This document shows, in pieces, positions 6,748-15,665 of a stretch of 64,000 bases of DNA. Below the pieces are notes generated by a model. The model saw only the letters and a program-made list of their open reading frames with translations, searched no databases and was not told the DNA's origin. The position numbers and the translations under genes are program-made. Positions within the stretch are counted from its first letter, which is position 1. Each line of letters starts with the position of its first letter. The DNA lies in assembly GCF_903645325.1 (NCBI RefSeq), contig NZ_CAHJXQ010000005.1:62001-126000 (forward strand), written 5' to 3'. This DNA comes from Microbacterium tenebrionis (GTDB taxonomy: Bacteria > Actinomycetota > Actinomycetes > Actinomycetales > Microbacteriaceae).

Positions 6748-8454
6748 TCACCGTCTCCCGGCGCCGCCGAACACTGCGTGCGCGAGAGGCGCTGCCGAGA
6801 CCGCCAGCAGCACGATCGCGAGCGGCGGAGCAGGCACGAGCAGCAGAGCACCACCGACGACGAACCCGGCGAAGATCACGGCCGAGACGGCGCGGCGACC
6901 GATGCGGATGAGCGCGTCCAGGCGTCGCTCGAGCCGCGAGGTGTCGAAGGTGAGCGTCCCCTCTTCGAGCTCGGTGACGACGGCGTCGATGCGGCCGGGC
7001 AGGCGAGCGGCCGTGGTGACCGAGTCCCAGGCCTGGTCGACCATCCCCCGCATCGTGCTGCCGCCCTCGTCGCGCAGCAGTTGAGCGGCGAACGGCTCGA
7101 CGGCGTCCCACACGTTGAACGCCGGGTTCAGCCCGCTGCACATCCCCAATGTCAATGAGACGGCGCGGAACAGCAGCAGCATGCCTTCGGGCAACTGGAA
7201 CGGCAGCGAACGCACGGTGTCGCCGAACTCGACGGCGAAGTCGCGGAACTCGCGCTGGTCGACCGAGGCGAGCTCGGCGAAGCCCATCCCACCGAACCGG
7301 GCGAACAGCGCGGTCAGCGCCCGCTCGAACTCCTTCGTGTCGGCCGAGGGCAGCAGCACGCCGACCTCCTGCGCGGCATCCACGAGCTTTCGCCCGTCGC
7401 GGGCGGCGACCGCGATCACCATCGCCCGCAGCCCGCTGCGCAGGCTCTGCGGAACCTCGCCCATCATCCCGAAGTCGACGAAGGTCAGCCGCCAACCACC
7501 CGCCGACGGTGTCACGAAGATGTTGCCCGGGTGCGGATCGGCGTGGAAGAAGCTGTGCGTGAACACCTGCTCGAACATGGCTGCGGCGAAGGCATCGGCC
7601 ACGGCAGCGGGATCGATGCCGGCCGCTCGAAGGCCCTCGATGTCGTTGATCTTGATCGCGGTGACGTCCTCGAGCGTCAGCACCCGGCGGGTCGTGCGCT
7701 CCCACACGACGGCGGGGGTTCCGACGCGGGCGTCGTCGGCGAAGTTCTCCCCGAACCGCTCGGCGTTCTGCGCCTCGTGCAGATAGTCGACCTCCTCGAG
7801 GCTCGTCTGCGCGAACTCCTCGATGAGCGCGGGAGCGTCGACCCGGTCGGAGACGATGCGTACCCGCCTCAGCCACCCGGCCACCTTGCGCAGCGCAGAC
7901 AGGTCGACCGCGACGATCTCGTCGATGCCGGGGCGCTGCACCTTGACAACGACGTCGCGCAGGCCGGTGTCGGCGGCATCGAGGTCCGCCAGGCGCGCCC
8001 GGTGCACCTGCCCCAGGGACGCCGCCGCAAGCGCCCGCTCGTCGACCCAGGCGAAGGCGCGCTCGAACGGGACGCCGAGCTCTGCTTCGGCGAGCGCCCT
8101 GATGTCGGCGAAAGGCACGGCGGGAACCTCGTCCTGCAGGCCCGCGAGCTCGTCGGTAACCTCGGGCGGAAGCACGTCGAGGCGGGAGGAGAGGAACTGC
8201 CCGACCTTGATCATGAGCCCGCCGAGGTCGACGGCGAGCGCGTGGAACCGTCGGGCGATGCGTCGCATCCGCTCGGGTCGGGTGCGCTCGGCGACCCGGT
8301 CGAGTCCGATGCGCGGCAGGAAAAGCTCGAACCACCACAGCTGCACGAGCTGGGCGGAGGCGAAGCGCATTATGCGCCGGTAGCGGGCGCGGTGCGGGTG
8401 GGGACGCGCCTCGGGCTCCCGGCCCTCGACCGCCCCCGGTCGTGACGTGGTCAC
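6748..8454 (-). CDS. AarF/ABC1/UbiB kinase-family protein
   Basis: The 568-residue protein carries the signature motifs of the ABC1/UbiB atypical kinase family: KVGQ (residues 83-86) with the following LSSRLDVLPPE, an Ala-rich nucleotide loop (AAASLGQVHRA), the invariant Lys in VVVKVQRPG (Lys171), HADPHPGN (304-311) and VDFG (326-329). Two hydrophobic segments close the C-terminus. Family members support isoprenoid-lipid or quinone metabolism at membranes. The gene starts with GTG at 8454, overlapping the PadR stop as GTGA, so the regulator and kinase form a coupled pair. The physiological substrate is unknown. Confidence 0.9.
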   Translation of the reverse strand: MTTSRPGAVEGREPEARPHPHRARYRRIMRFASAQLVQLWWFELFLPRIGLDRVAERTRPERMRRIARRFHALAVDLGGLMIKVGQFLSSRLDVLPPEVTDELAGLQDEVPAVPFADIRALAEAELGVPFERAFAWVDERALAAASLGQVHRARLADLDAADTGLRDVVVKVQRPGIDEIVAVDLSALRKVAGWLRRVRIVSDRVDAPALIEEFAQTSLEEVDYLHEAQNAERFGENFADDARVGTPAVVWERTTRRVLTLEDVTAIKINDIEGLRAAGIDPAAVADAFAAAMFEQVFTHSFFHADPHPGNIFVTPSAGGWRLTFVDFGMMGEVPQSLRSGLRAMVIAVAARDGRKLVDAAQEVGVLLPSADTKEFERALTALFARFGGMGFAELASVDQREFRDFAVEFGDTVRSLPFQLPEGMLLLFRAVSLTLGMCSGLNPAFNVWDAVEPFAAQLLRDEGGSTMRGMVDQAWDSVTTAARLPGRIDAVVTELEEGTLTFDTSRLERRLDALIRIGRRAVSAVIFAGFVVGGALLLVPAPPLAIVLLAVSAAPLAHAVFGGAGRR

Positions 8455-9131
8455 TCCTGAGCGAGGATCGCGTACAGCTTGCGGCGGGCGTCGTCGAGCA
8501 CCTCGATGGCGCTGTCGATCTGCGCAGAGCTGCCGCTGCGGGCGAACTGCGTGGCGGCGCCGGCGAGGTCGACGCCTGCCTTGGCGAGCGCGCGGTGCTT
8601 CTCACCGCCGAAGCGGATGCCGTCACCGGCACCCTCTGGGCCGCGGGAACCGCCGGGGCCGGAACCGGCGGCGGACTTCCACGCCGCCGGCGCCTCGGCT
8701 TCGTCGGCGACGGCGCGGCCGGCCTCGGTGAGCGCGTAGGTCTTGCGGCCGTTGTGCTCTTCAGCTTCGACGAGGCCCTCGTCGGCGAGCAGCTGCAGCG
8801 TCGGGTAGACGGAGCCGGCGCTGGGCTTCCACGAGCCGCCCGAGCGCTCTTCGATCTCGCGGATTATCTGGTATCCGTGCATCGGCTCGTCGGAGAGAAG
8901 CGAGAGGACGGCGGCGCGCACGTCGCCGCGCGGCATGCGCGGGGAGTTCGCCGGACGCTGGTCGAAGGCCCGGCGCAGCTGATCCACCGCATCGAAGAGG
9001 ACGGATGCTCCGGCGCCGCCGAACCCGCCCAATCCGCCGGGTCCCCCTGAGCCGAAGCCGGATCCGCCCGAGCCGAAGCCGCCGAAGGGCGAGCCGGATC
9101 CGAAGCCGCCGCTGTGGTCTGAGCTGTTCAT
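8451..9131 (-). CDS. PadR family transcriptional regulator
   Basis: Start ATG 9129-9131 follows AGGAGG; a much longer upstream frame is rejected. The 226-residue protein opens with about 35 residues of Gly/Ser/Phe repeats (FGGFGSGGSGFGSGG), then a winged helix near residues 69-128: DVRAAVLSLLSDEPMHGYQI, WKPSAGSVYPTLQLLADEGL and GRKTYALTEAGRAV, the PadR hallmark. A C-terminal helical region should mediate dimerisation. Translational overlap with the ABC1 kinase suggests co-expression and autoregulation; the ligand cannot be seen. Confidence 0.92.
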   Translation of the reverse strand: MNSSDHSGGFGSGSPFGGFGSGGSGFGSGGPGGLGGFGGAGASVLFDAVDQLRRAFDQRPANSPRMPRGDVRAAVLSLLSDEPMHGYQIIREIEERSGGSWKPSAGSVYPTLQLLADEGLVEAEEHNGRKTYALTEAGRAVADEAEAPAAWKSAAGSGPGGSRGPEGAGDGIRFGGEKHRALAKAGVDLAGAATQFARSGSSAQIDSAIEVLDDARRKLYAILAQE

Positions 9132-9247
9132 GATGTCCTCCTGGTTCGCGATGTGCGCCAGCCGGAATCCGCGCTGGAGTGCGTTAACGATATATCGCAA
9201 TGTGTCGTTCGGGAAGGGTGAACGTCGCGATCCGGTTCGAGGCCGGC

Positions 9248-10204
9248 TCAGCGGCTCCGCAAGAACTCCGAGACCTCGTCCGCGGTCGGCGCCGTCGTCG
9301 GCCCACGACGGGTCACCTTGAGCGCCGCCGCCGCATTCGCCCGGCGACTCGCCTCCGCCCACCCGGTTCCGCTCGCGATCCCGGCCAGCAGCGCCCCGGT
9401 GTGCGTGTCTCCGGCGCCGTTCGTATCGACCGGCTTCTGGGGGAATCCGGGCACGTACGTCGACTCGCCGCGCGCGTGCACGGCGCATCCCTCGGCACCG
9501 TCCCGCACGATCGAGACGGCTCCTTCGCGCAGTAGCGGCGTCACCGCAGCGGCTTGCGCGACGATCTCGCGACCCGGCGACGGGGGCACCGCGATCGACG
9601 CCGCCGCCAGCAGGTCGGTGGTCTCCTCGGCGTTGCCCGTCCAGACGTCCGTGCGCGCGAGCATCGCGTCGCGCACCTCGGCGGGCAGCGTTGCGAACGC
9701 CGCGCCGGGGTCGAGCACGACGACGGCTTCCGGCGGCAGCATCGGCAGCCACCCCAGTAGCGGGTCGCGAGTCTGCTCGACGGCGAGCGAGTAGCCGGTC
9801 ACGCACACGAGGTCGCCCGGAGCGACGGACGCCGTCGACAGCGACGCCGCCGTGATCTCACGCTCCGCGCCGAGGGTCGTCACGAAGGTCCGCTCCGCGG
9901 TCGGCTCGACGAGCACGACGCACACTCCGGTGTCGCCGTCCGGCACCGGAGGCGCGGATGCCGCGATCCCCTCGGCCGCGAGCGTCGACCGGATGAGGTC
10001 GCCGTGCGGGCCCGTGCCCACGGCGCCCGCGTGCACGCACGACGCCCCGAGCCGCGCGGCCGCGAGCAGCACGGTCACCGCTCCCCCGGCGTACTGCGCG
10101 TCGGAGGCGGCCATCACGTTCTGTCCGCGGGCGGGGAGCTCCGGCACCTCGATCACGAGGTCGACGAGCGCCTGGCCGGTGTGGATCACGCGTGGCTGAT
10201 TCAT
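9248..10204 (-). CDS. PfkB/ribokinase family carbohydrate or nucleoside kinase
   Basis: The 318-residue protein fits the ribokinase fold in length and motifs: an N-terminal GG pair in AQYAGGAVTVLLAAARLGA and the C-terminal ATP/anion-hole motif DTNGAGDTHTGALLAG (from residue 260) with catalytic Asp266. It probably phosphorylates a small sugar or nucleoside. The start ATG (10202-10204) overlaps the stop of a 75-residue gene as ATGA. Substrate specificity cannot be told from sequence alone. Confidence 0.88.
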   Translation of the reverse strand: MNQPRVIHTGQALVDLVIEVPELPARGQNVMAASDAQYAGGAVTVLLAAARLGASCVHAGAVGTGPHGDLIRSTLAAEGIAASAPPVPDGDTGVCVVLVEPTAERTFVTTLGAEREITAASLSTASVAPGDLVCVTGYSLAVEQTRDPLLGWLPMLPPEAVVVLDPGAAFATLPAEVRDAMLARTDVWTGNAEETTDLLAAASIAVPPSPGREIVAQAAAVTPLLREGAVSIVRDGAEGCAVHARGESTYVPGFPQKPVDTNGAGDTHTGALLAGIASGTGWAEASRRANAAAALKVTRRGPTTAPTADEVSEFLRSR

Positions 10205-10428
10205 GCGGTCAGCCTATCCAGCGCGATCGTTCGCCTGTGCGGCGCGAGCGCGTCCTCGATGACCCGGGATGCGGCATCCGTCGTCCGCGCCTGCTCGCGT
10301 GTTCCGCCCAGCATCGCCGTGGTCTGCGGGGCCGGCCCGACGCGGCCCAGGACGGGGATGCCTCTGGCGAACAGCGTCGGCGCACGCTCGGCGGTCGAGC
10401 AGGCGCGCGCGATCTGGCGGACGGTCAC
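10201..10428 (-). CDS. unrecognised 75-aa protein, possibly a gene remnant
   Basis: A GTG at 10426-10428 overlaps the DUF222/HNH stop as GTGA, and the TGA at 10201-10203 overlaps the PfkB kinase start as ATGA. The 75-residue product begins MTVRQIARACSTAERAPTLF and continues with GIPVLGRVGPAPQTTAML and TDAASRVIEDALAPHRR. No family was recognised. Overlaps at both ends argue for a real, translationally coupled frame; it could equally be the tail of an older enzyme gene truncated when the DUF222 gene arrived. Confidence 0.5.
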   Translation of the reverse strand: MTVRQIARACSTAERAPTLFARGIPVLGRVGPAPQTTAMLGGTREQARTTDAASRVIEDALAPHRRTIALDRLTA

Positions 10429-11783
10429 GCCGCGCGCGGCGGCACCGTGATGTCGAACCGCGCTCGACCGCCGAGTCGCGGCTTCTGCTCCGGGTCGACA
10501 TAGGGCGGTGGGATGAACCACACCTTCGATGACGGCCCCGTGCCATCGACGCGGACTTCCCACCCGTTGTCGTGGATACGGTGGTGGCACGTCTCGCACA
10601 GCAGCACGCCGTTCGCGAGGTCGGTCGGCCCCGCGTCGCGTCGCCACCATCGGATGTGATGCGCCCTCGTCATCTCGGGCGGCAGAGCGCACATGGCGCA
10701 CCCGCCGTCGCGCTCGACCAGTGCGAGACGCTGTGCCCGGGTGAACAGGCGCTTCTCGCGGCCCCACTCGAGAATCTCGCCGTCTCCTCCGAGCACGCAC
10801 GGGATGACGCCCCCGTCGGCGGCCATGCGCCGGGCTGCGGCTATGCTGATCGGCTGGTCGAGGCCGTCGATCGTGGCCGCGCCGAGCCCGGACTCGAGAT
10901 CCTTCACGTTCATCCGCACGACCACTGTCGCTCCGGCGAGCGGCAGGCGCTTCGCCTCGCACCCGAGCACGTGCGCGCAGAAAGCGACAAGCGCATCGGC
11001 CTGGATCATGGGAACCGTGCGCCGATCGGCATCGGGGGCGTCGGGGTCGACGGCATCCTTCCGCGCGACGAATGCGGCGCTGACCGAGCCGCGCAGCGCC
11101 GCGACGACCGGCGCAGCCGCCTCGGCGTCGAGCTTCGCATTGAGGTGCACGAACCCGTCGCGTTCGAACATCGTGAGCGAACGCTGCGAGCGCCGCTCTT
11201 CGTCGCGTGGTTCGACGCCGTCCGGGTCGAGCCACGTCTCGGCGCGCACGACGAGCCTGCGCACTTCGTCGAGCCCGAGCCCGACTGCCGACTCGACGAG
11301 CACGCGCTCACCTTCGGCCGTACGCTCGGCACCGGCTGCGATCCGGCATCGGTCGAGCATCGCGATGATGACCCCAGCCGCCCCGGCGCTGAGCTCACCC
11401 GCATCCAACGCCCGGCGCACGTGCGGATACTTCGCCGGCAGCCGCGCCCCCAACAGATCACTGCGCGATGCCGTGCTCTCGCCCACCTTGATCAGCCGCG
11501 CCGCGTCGCCGGTCGAGACGCCCATCGTCGTGGAGATCATCTTCGCGGGCGTGCGGAACCCCTGTTGCTTCGCCAGCGATTCCGCCCCGAGCTCCGGGCG
11601 CGATTCGCGCGCCAGCCCTGCGGCGACATCGACCTCGACGGCATCCAACCGGCGACGTACTGCCGCGAGCGCAGAGGCGACGAAGATCAGTTGATCCTTC
11701 GTAAATTCATTTGATTCCTCGGCATCACCCCACGCCGCGTCGAGGCTTCTGATGGCCTCGTGCAGAGCGGTGAGTTTGGACAT
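10425..11783 (-). CDS. DUF222/HNH endonuclease-domain protein (13E12 type)
   Basis: The start is ATG 11781-11783 (MSKLTALHEAIRSLDAAWG); an upstream extension is rejected. The 452-residue protein has an N-terminal helical DUF222 region (about 20-300) and a C-terminal HNH nuclease centre: CAMCALPPEMTRAHHIRWWR followed by GVLLCETCHHRIHDNGW, with paired Cys residues for zinc and the HH...H core. Such genes occur in many copies in actinobacteria; mobility is suspected but their function is unproven. A second, divergent copy is at 48.4 kb. Confidence 0.88.
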   Translation of the reverse strand: MSKLTALHEAIRSLDAAWGDAEESNEFTKDQLIFVASALAAVRRRLDAVEVDVAAGLARESRPELGAESLAKQQGFRTPAKMISTTMGVSTGDAARLIKVGESTASRSDLLGARLPAKYPHVRRALDAGELSAGAAGVIIAMLDRCRIAAGAERTAEGERVLVESAVGLGLDEVRRLVVRAETWLDPDGVEPRDEERRSQRSLTMFERDGFVHLNAKLDAEAAAPVVAALRGSVSAAFVARKDAVDPDAPDADRRTVPMIQADALVAFCAHVLGCEAKRLPLAGATVVVRMNVKDLESGLGAATIDGLDQPISIAAARRMAADGGVIPCVLGGDGEILEWGREKRLFTRAQRLALVERDGGCAMCALPPEMTRAHHIRWWRRDAGPTDLANGVLLCETCHHRIHDNGWEVRVDGTGPSSKVWFIPPPYVDPEQKPRLGGRARFDITVPPRAA

Positions 11784-11899
11784 GCCCCCAGCGTAGCGAG
11801 CAGCTCGGACATTATCGTGGCTTTGTTCGAATCTGTGGAGAGATCGGGCCGGGATCGCGCGACCTATTGCTACTCGGACGTGGATCTCCTCATCGCGCT

Positions 11900-11928
11900 C
11901 GGAGCTCGATGGGGCGGCGGAGCATGGG
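11900..11928 (-). repeat. 29-bp copy of the 5' end of the 279-aa gene
   Basis: On the minus strand this segment encodes ATG followed by LRRPIELR, the same first codons as the gene starting at 13119, and then runs into a stop after 11 codons. The two 29-bp copies differ at one base. It sits in the 259-bp region upstream of the DUF222 gene, which holds no other gene. It looks like a remnant of a duplication. Confidence 0.6.
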
Positions 11929-12042
11929 ATCAGTTCGGTTCGTGGTGCACGCCCTCTGGCTGGGGATGCTGTTGTCAACCACCTTCGTGATCAACCGTGC
12001 CCGTGCCATGCTGGCGACTCGCTCACGATCGAGGAGGCAGCC

Positions 12043-12252
12043 ATGACCGACCCCACACCGTTCCCCACCGATCCGCTCGAGCCCGAGGGCGTGGATCCCG
12101 ATCTGAGCAGTGACGACGACGAGCGCCAGCAGTCGCCCGGAGCGGACGAGGAGCGCCCGGATGACCAGGCGCCCTCGTTCGACGAGCAGCAGAGCGATCG
12201 GATCGCCGCAGAAGAGCAGGCCCGCAACGAGGACTATCCGCCGGTGCCGTGA
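12043..12252 (+). CDS. small acidic hypothetical protein, 69 aa
   Basis: ATG 12043 follows a strong GAGGAGG ribosome site. The 69 residues are Asp/Glu/Pro/Gln-rich (MTDPTPFPTDPLEPEGVD, DERQQSPGADEERPDDQ) with no hydrophobic core, suggesting a disordered soluble protein. It stands alone on the plus strand, convergent with the 279-residue gene. No family was recognised. The good ribosome site is the main support. Confidence 0.55.
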   Translation: MTDPTPFPTDPLEPEGVDPDLSSDDDERQQSPGADEERPDDQAPSFDEQQSDRIAAEEQARNEDYPPVP

Positions 12253-12279
12253 GGTCGCGCCGCATGCCTCCGACGGGTG

Positions 12280-13119
12280 TCAGGCCTCGAGGAGGGCGCG
12301 CACCTCGGTGAGCGACCGCCCGTAGGCGAGGCGGGCGGCGTCGGCCTGGTGGTCGGAGCGGACCTGGACGACGGTGGCGCCGTGCGCCACCCAGCGTCCG
12401 GCGGAGCGAGTGAGCTTGAGGCCCGGGAGTGGGACGGCGTCAGGGAATGCGGCCTGGCCGGTGCCGACGCGTACGACTGAACCGATCATCGCGACGAGCC
12501 AGGCTTCGCCGAGGTCGTGCGGTCGGATGGACGCGATGGGGCCGCCGGGTCCACGGAAGACCTGGAACATGGTGTCAGCGCGACGCACCGCCCAGGTCTC
12601 TCCCTCGTGGATGAAGTCGCAGGCGATGTCGGCGTGCAGGGTGATCTCGGCGCCGTAGTGACGGAGCGCCTCGATGCATTCAGGGCTCAGCAGCCGCTCG
12701 TCGATCTCACGCTCGCGCCGTCGGAGCTCGGCGCGGTGCTTCTCACGAGCGATGGGAGCGTACTCGGCTTCGAGTTCCTGCCGGTTCGCTCGCGCGCCCT
12801 CGGCCAATCGGCGGTGCAGCCACACGGGGTTGATCTGCACGAAGTAGCGGAAGTGGATGTCGACCGGCCCGCGAGTGAGCTTGCGGTCTTCGACGAGAAG
12901 CTGGACGCCGTGGTCGACCGACCAGACTGCGGCGACCTCACGGTCGACGACGGCGACCCACGACCAGCCCTGGAATCGGATCTCGGGCGAGGACTGCTCG
13001 AGCGCCGCACTGAGCAACGTGCCGCGGGGCACGGTCACCGACCGAGCGTGGGAGACGACGTCATCCCCCATCGCCACGCTGTCGCGGTCGACGCGGAGTT
13101 CGATGGGGCGGCGGAGCAT
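12280..13119 (-). CDS. hypothetical protein, 279 aa
   Basis: The protein starts MLRRPIELRVDRDSVAMGDD. It has a beta-rich N-terminal half (EIRFQGWSWVAVVDREVAAV), a charged helical middle (ELRRREREIDERLL) and a C-terminal mixed region. There is no signal peptide, membrane helix or metal motif. I do not recognise the family. The first 29 bases are repeated at 11900-11928. The ribosome site is weak, so the start is not certain. Confidence 0.65.
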   Translation of the reverse strand: MLRRPIELRVDRDSVAMGDDVVSHARSVTVPRGTLLSAALEQSSPEIRFQGWSWVAVVDREVAAVWSVDHGVQLLVEDRKLTRGPVDIHFRYFVQINPVWLHRRLAEGARANRQELEAEYAPIAREKHRAELRRREREIDERLLSPECIEALRHYGAEITLHADIACDFIHEGETWAVRRADTMFQVFRGPGGPIASIRPHDLGEAWLVAMIGSVVRVGTGQAAFPDAVPLPGLKLTRSAGRWVAHGATVVQVRSDHQADAARLAYGRSLTEVRALLEA

Positions 13120-13122
13120 GGG
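13094..13122 (-). repeat. 29-bp repeat overlapping the start of the 279-aa gene
   Basis: This is the second copy of the repeat at 11900-11928, in the same orientation 1.2 kb away, with one mismatch. It includes the start codon and first eight codons of the 279-residue gene. Confidence 0.6.
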
Positions 13123-13143
13123 GTTGAGCCTAGTTTGGGCCGA

Positions 13144-14157
13144 TCAGCGCCCTCCGGTGCTCTCTCGCACCACGAGCTTGTGCGGTGCGACGATTTCGGT
13201 CGATGGCGACTCCGGGTCTTCGATCCGCTCGATGATCCGGCGTACCGACTCGCGCGCGATGAACGGCGTGTCCAGCGAGATCGTGCTGAGCGATGGGCGC
13301 GCGAATCGTCCTTCTTCGACATCATCGATCCCGATCACTGCCACGTTCTCGGGCACGCTGAGCCCCGCATCGAAGACAGCGCGCATCGCGCCGATCGCCA
13401 GCAGGTCGGAGAAGCAGAAGATCGCGTCGGGGCGGGGGTCGAGCTCGAGCAGCGCGCGCGCCGCCGCGTAACCGTCAGTGCGACTGTAGTGCGCAGCGGT
13501 CGTGACGTAGTCCGGGCGAACAGCCATCCCGGCATCCGTCAGCGCCGCCTCGTAGCCGGCGGAGCGCTGCAGCGGAGTGGCGTACTCCTCCAGCGGCTGC
13601 GAACCGATCGCGGCGATCCTCGTGCGCCCGGTGGTGATGAGGTGGTTCACGGCATCCCGAGCGGCGGCGACGTTGTCTATCGCGACATGGTCGTAGCGGC
13701 CGTCGAAGTCGTGTTCGCCGAGCAGGATCAACGGCATCCGTGAGGCTCCGTGCATGTCGAGGAGCTCGGACTTCGTGACCAGCGGGCTGAACAGCAGACC
13801 GTCGAAGAGCATCGTCCGGTCTTCACCGGTGAGCAACTGCCGCTCGCGCTCATGATCGTGGCCGGTCTGATCGATCATCACTCGATAGCCGACCTCGGCC
13901 GCAGCTTCGATGACGTCGCGAGCGAGCTCGCTGAAGTAGGGCACGTCGATCTCGGGGACGACGAGAGCGAGCATCCCGGTGCGACCGGTCCGGAGCGTGC
14001 GGGCCACGGGGTTGGGGCGGTAGTCGAGCTCTTCGATCGCCGCCTGTACCTTTGCGCGCATGCGTTCGCTGACGTGGGTGTAGCCGCTCACCACGTTCGA
14101 GACCGTGCGCATCGACACCTGCGCCCTCTCGGCGACGTCGCGAAGTGTGGCTGGCAT
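13144..14157 (-). CDS. LacI family transcriptional regulator of sugar locus A
   Basis: The start is ATG 14155-14157 (MPATLRDVAERAQVSMRTVS), which places the LacI helix-turn-helix at residues 4-25 followed by the hinge DYRPNPVARTLRTGRT; a frame 17 codons longer is less plausible. The rest of the 337-residue protein is a periplasmic-binding-protein-like effector domain (MLALVVPEIDVPYFSELARD). It is divergent from the ABC-transporter/glycosidase operon and faces two inverted repeats in the intergenic space. It is probably a sugar-responsive repressor of that operon and itself. Confidence 0.93.
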   Translation of the reverse strand: MPATLRDVAERAQVSMRTVSNVVSGYTHVSERMRAKVQAAIEELDYRPNPVARTLRTGRTGMLALVVPEIDVPYFSELARDVIEAAAEVGYRVMIDQTGHDHERERQLLTGEDRTMLFDGLLFSPLVTKSELLDMHGASRMPLILLGEHDFDGRYDHVAIDNVAAARDAVNHLITTGRTRIAAIGSQPLEEYATPLQRSAGYEAALTDAGMAVRPDYVTTAAHYSRTDGYAAARALLELDPRPDAIFCFSDLLAIGAMRAVFDAGLSVPENVAVIGIDDVEEGRFARPSLSTISLDTPFIARESVRRIIERIEDPESPSTEIVAPHKLVVRESTGGR

Positions 14158-14171
14158 GTCGTCATCATACC

Positions 14172-14190
14172 GTTTGCAACGTATGCAAAC
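14172..14190. promoter_or_regulatory. LacI-type operator 1
   Basis: GTTTGCAACGTATGCAAAC has perfect 7-base arms (GTTTGCA and TGCAAAC) around ACGTA. It lies between the divergent LacI gene and the sugar-binding-protein gene, 14 bp from the regulator start. LacI regulators bind such CG-centred palindromes, so autoregulation is likely. Confidence 0.7.
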
Positions 14191-14200
14191 GTCGGCTACA

Positions 14201-14220
14201 GTTTGCATACGTTGGCAAAC
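14201..14220. promoter_or_regulatory. LacI-type operator 2
   Basis: GTTTGCATACGTTGGCAAAC has arms GTTTGC and GCAAAC and resembles operator 1. The two sites start 29 bp apart in the divergent region, which would let two dimers occupy the same face region of the DNA upstream of the transport operon. Confidence 0.7.
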
Positions 14221-14284
14221 ACGAACTGCACCACACCCGACCGTGCCTTCTCAACACCCAGCACCGCAAACACAAAGGAGTGTC

Positions 14285-15652
14285 ATGAACAGCAACCCGA
14301 AGCGGCCGACCCTGCGCTTGACCGCAGTCGGCGTCACCGCCGTCGCCGCATTGGCTCTGACCGCATGCGGCCCCGACATCACAGCCGGCGCCGACGACGA
14401 AGCAACGTCGGACCGCCTGCAGGCACCCTCGACTGAGCAGCCGGAAGGCGAGATCATCATCTGGGATCGCTCCGGCGATCTGTACGAGGTGTTCGACGCA
14501 GTGATCGATGACTTCAACAAGAAGTACCCCGGCATCAAGGTCAACCACGAGGCCGTCGACATCAACGCCAAGCTACAGAACACGCTGATCACCGGCACGG
14601 ACGTGCCGGACGGCGTCTTCCTCGACGACGCGCTCGTCGGTGGATTCGCCGACCACCTCTGGGATCTCACCGATGTGCTCACTCCGTACGCCGACGACAT
14701 CGCGCCGCAAAAGATCGATGCAACGACCGTCGGTGACGGCATCTACGGCGTTCCGTACGACCTCAACCCCGGTCTGCTGTTCTACAACGCCGCAGCGCTC
14801 GAGGCTGCGGGCGTGGATGCCACGACGATCGAGACCTACGACGACCTGCTCGATGCGGCCCGCGCGTACCAGGAGGCGAAGCCGGAGTCGCACCCGATCC
14901 ATCTCGAGCAGAGCCCGTTCCTCGGCCAACTGCAGCTGGAGATGTACGCCAGCCAGCTGGGCACCTCGATCGCGGATGCCGACGGCGAGCTGCGCCTGGA
15001 CAGCCCGGAGTACGAGCAGATCCTGACGTTCCTCGACACGGTGCAGTCCGATGGCCTCGGTACACGCGCCGAGTACCTGAGTCCCACGGACATCGCCGAG
15101 CTCGAGAACGGCAACCAGGTCTTCTACCCGTGGGCGATCTGGTTCGACTTCGCGCCGCAGCAGCTGCTTCCCGAGACCAGCGGAGACTGGCGTGCGATGG
15201 AGCTCCCTGCGTGGGAGGACGGCGGAGCGCGCAGCGGCGCGATGGGCGGCTCGTCGTTCGTCCTGCCGAAGGAGGGTGAAAACTCCGAGCTCGCCTGGCT
15301 GTTCTACGAGTTCCTCATGTACGACGAGGCCGGCTACAGCGCGGTCTGGGGCGAGAACGAGATCTACCCGACCGGACTGAACACGTCGATCCCCGCCTAC
15401 CTCCCCGCCGCCGATCCGACCAAGCCCCTCTTCCAGCCCCTCGAAGCCCTCGGCGGACAGGACCTCTGGGAGGCCGCGACGACGGCCGGTGCCGAGATCC
15501 CGAGCGGCACGTCGATCCCGCCCTGGTGGAACGGCGCGGTCGACTACCTCGGCAACGACATCCAGAAGATGCTCGATGGCGATCTGACTCCAGCCGAGGT
15601 CATCAGCAGTTCGACCGACGCGATCCAGACCAACCTCATCGACAGGCAGTGA
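14285..15652 (+). CDS. sugar ABC transporter substrate-binding lipoprotein
   Basis: The start ATG 14285 follows AAAGGAG. The 455-residue precursor has a basic N-terminus, a hydrophobic stretch and lipobox LTAC with Cys28, so it is a lipid-anchored extracytoplasmic binding protein. The mature part has the family-1 extracellular binding fold (EIIIWDRSGDLYEVFDAVID, GIYGVPYDLNPGLLFYNAAA). It should deliver an oligosaccharide to the two permeases that follow. It is the first gene of the operon and lies directly downstream of the LacI operators. Confidence 0.92.
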   Translation: MNSNPKRPTLRLTAVGVTAVAALALTACGPDITAGADDEATSDRLQAPSTEQPEGEIIIWDRSGDLYEVFDAVIDDFNKKYPGIKVNHEAVDINAKLQNTLITGTDVPDGVFLDDALVGGFADHLWDLTDVLTPYADDIAPQKIDATTVGDGIYGVPYDLNPGLLFYNAAALEAAGVDATTIETYDDLLDAARAYQEAKPESHPIHLEQSPFLGQLQLEMYASQLGTSIADADGELRLDSPEYEQILTFLDTVQSDGLGTRAEYLSPTDIAELENGNQVFYPWAIWFDFAPQQLLPETSGDWRAMELPAWEDGGARSGAMGGSSFVLPKEGENSELAWLFYEFLMYDEAGYSAVWGENEIYPTGLNTSIPAYLPAADPTKPLFQPLEALGGQDLWEAATTAGAEIPSGTSIPPWWNGAVDYLGNDIQKMLDGDLTPAEVISSSTDAIQTNLIDRQ

Positions 15653-15665
15653 CGGACCTTCGACG

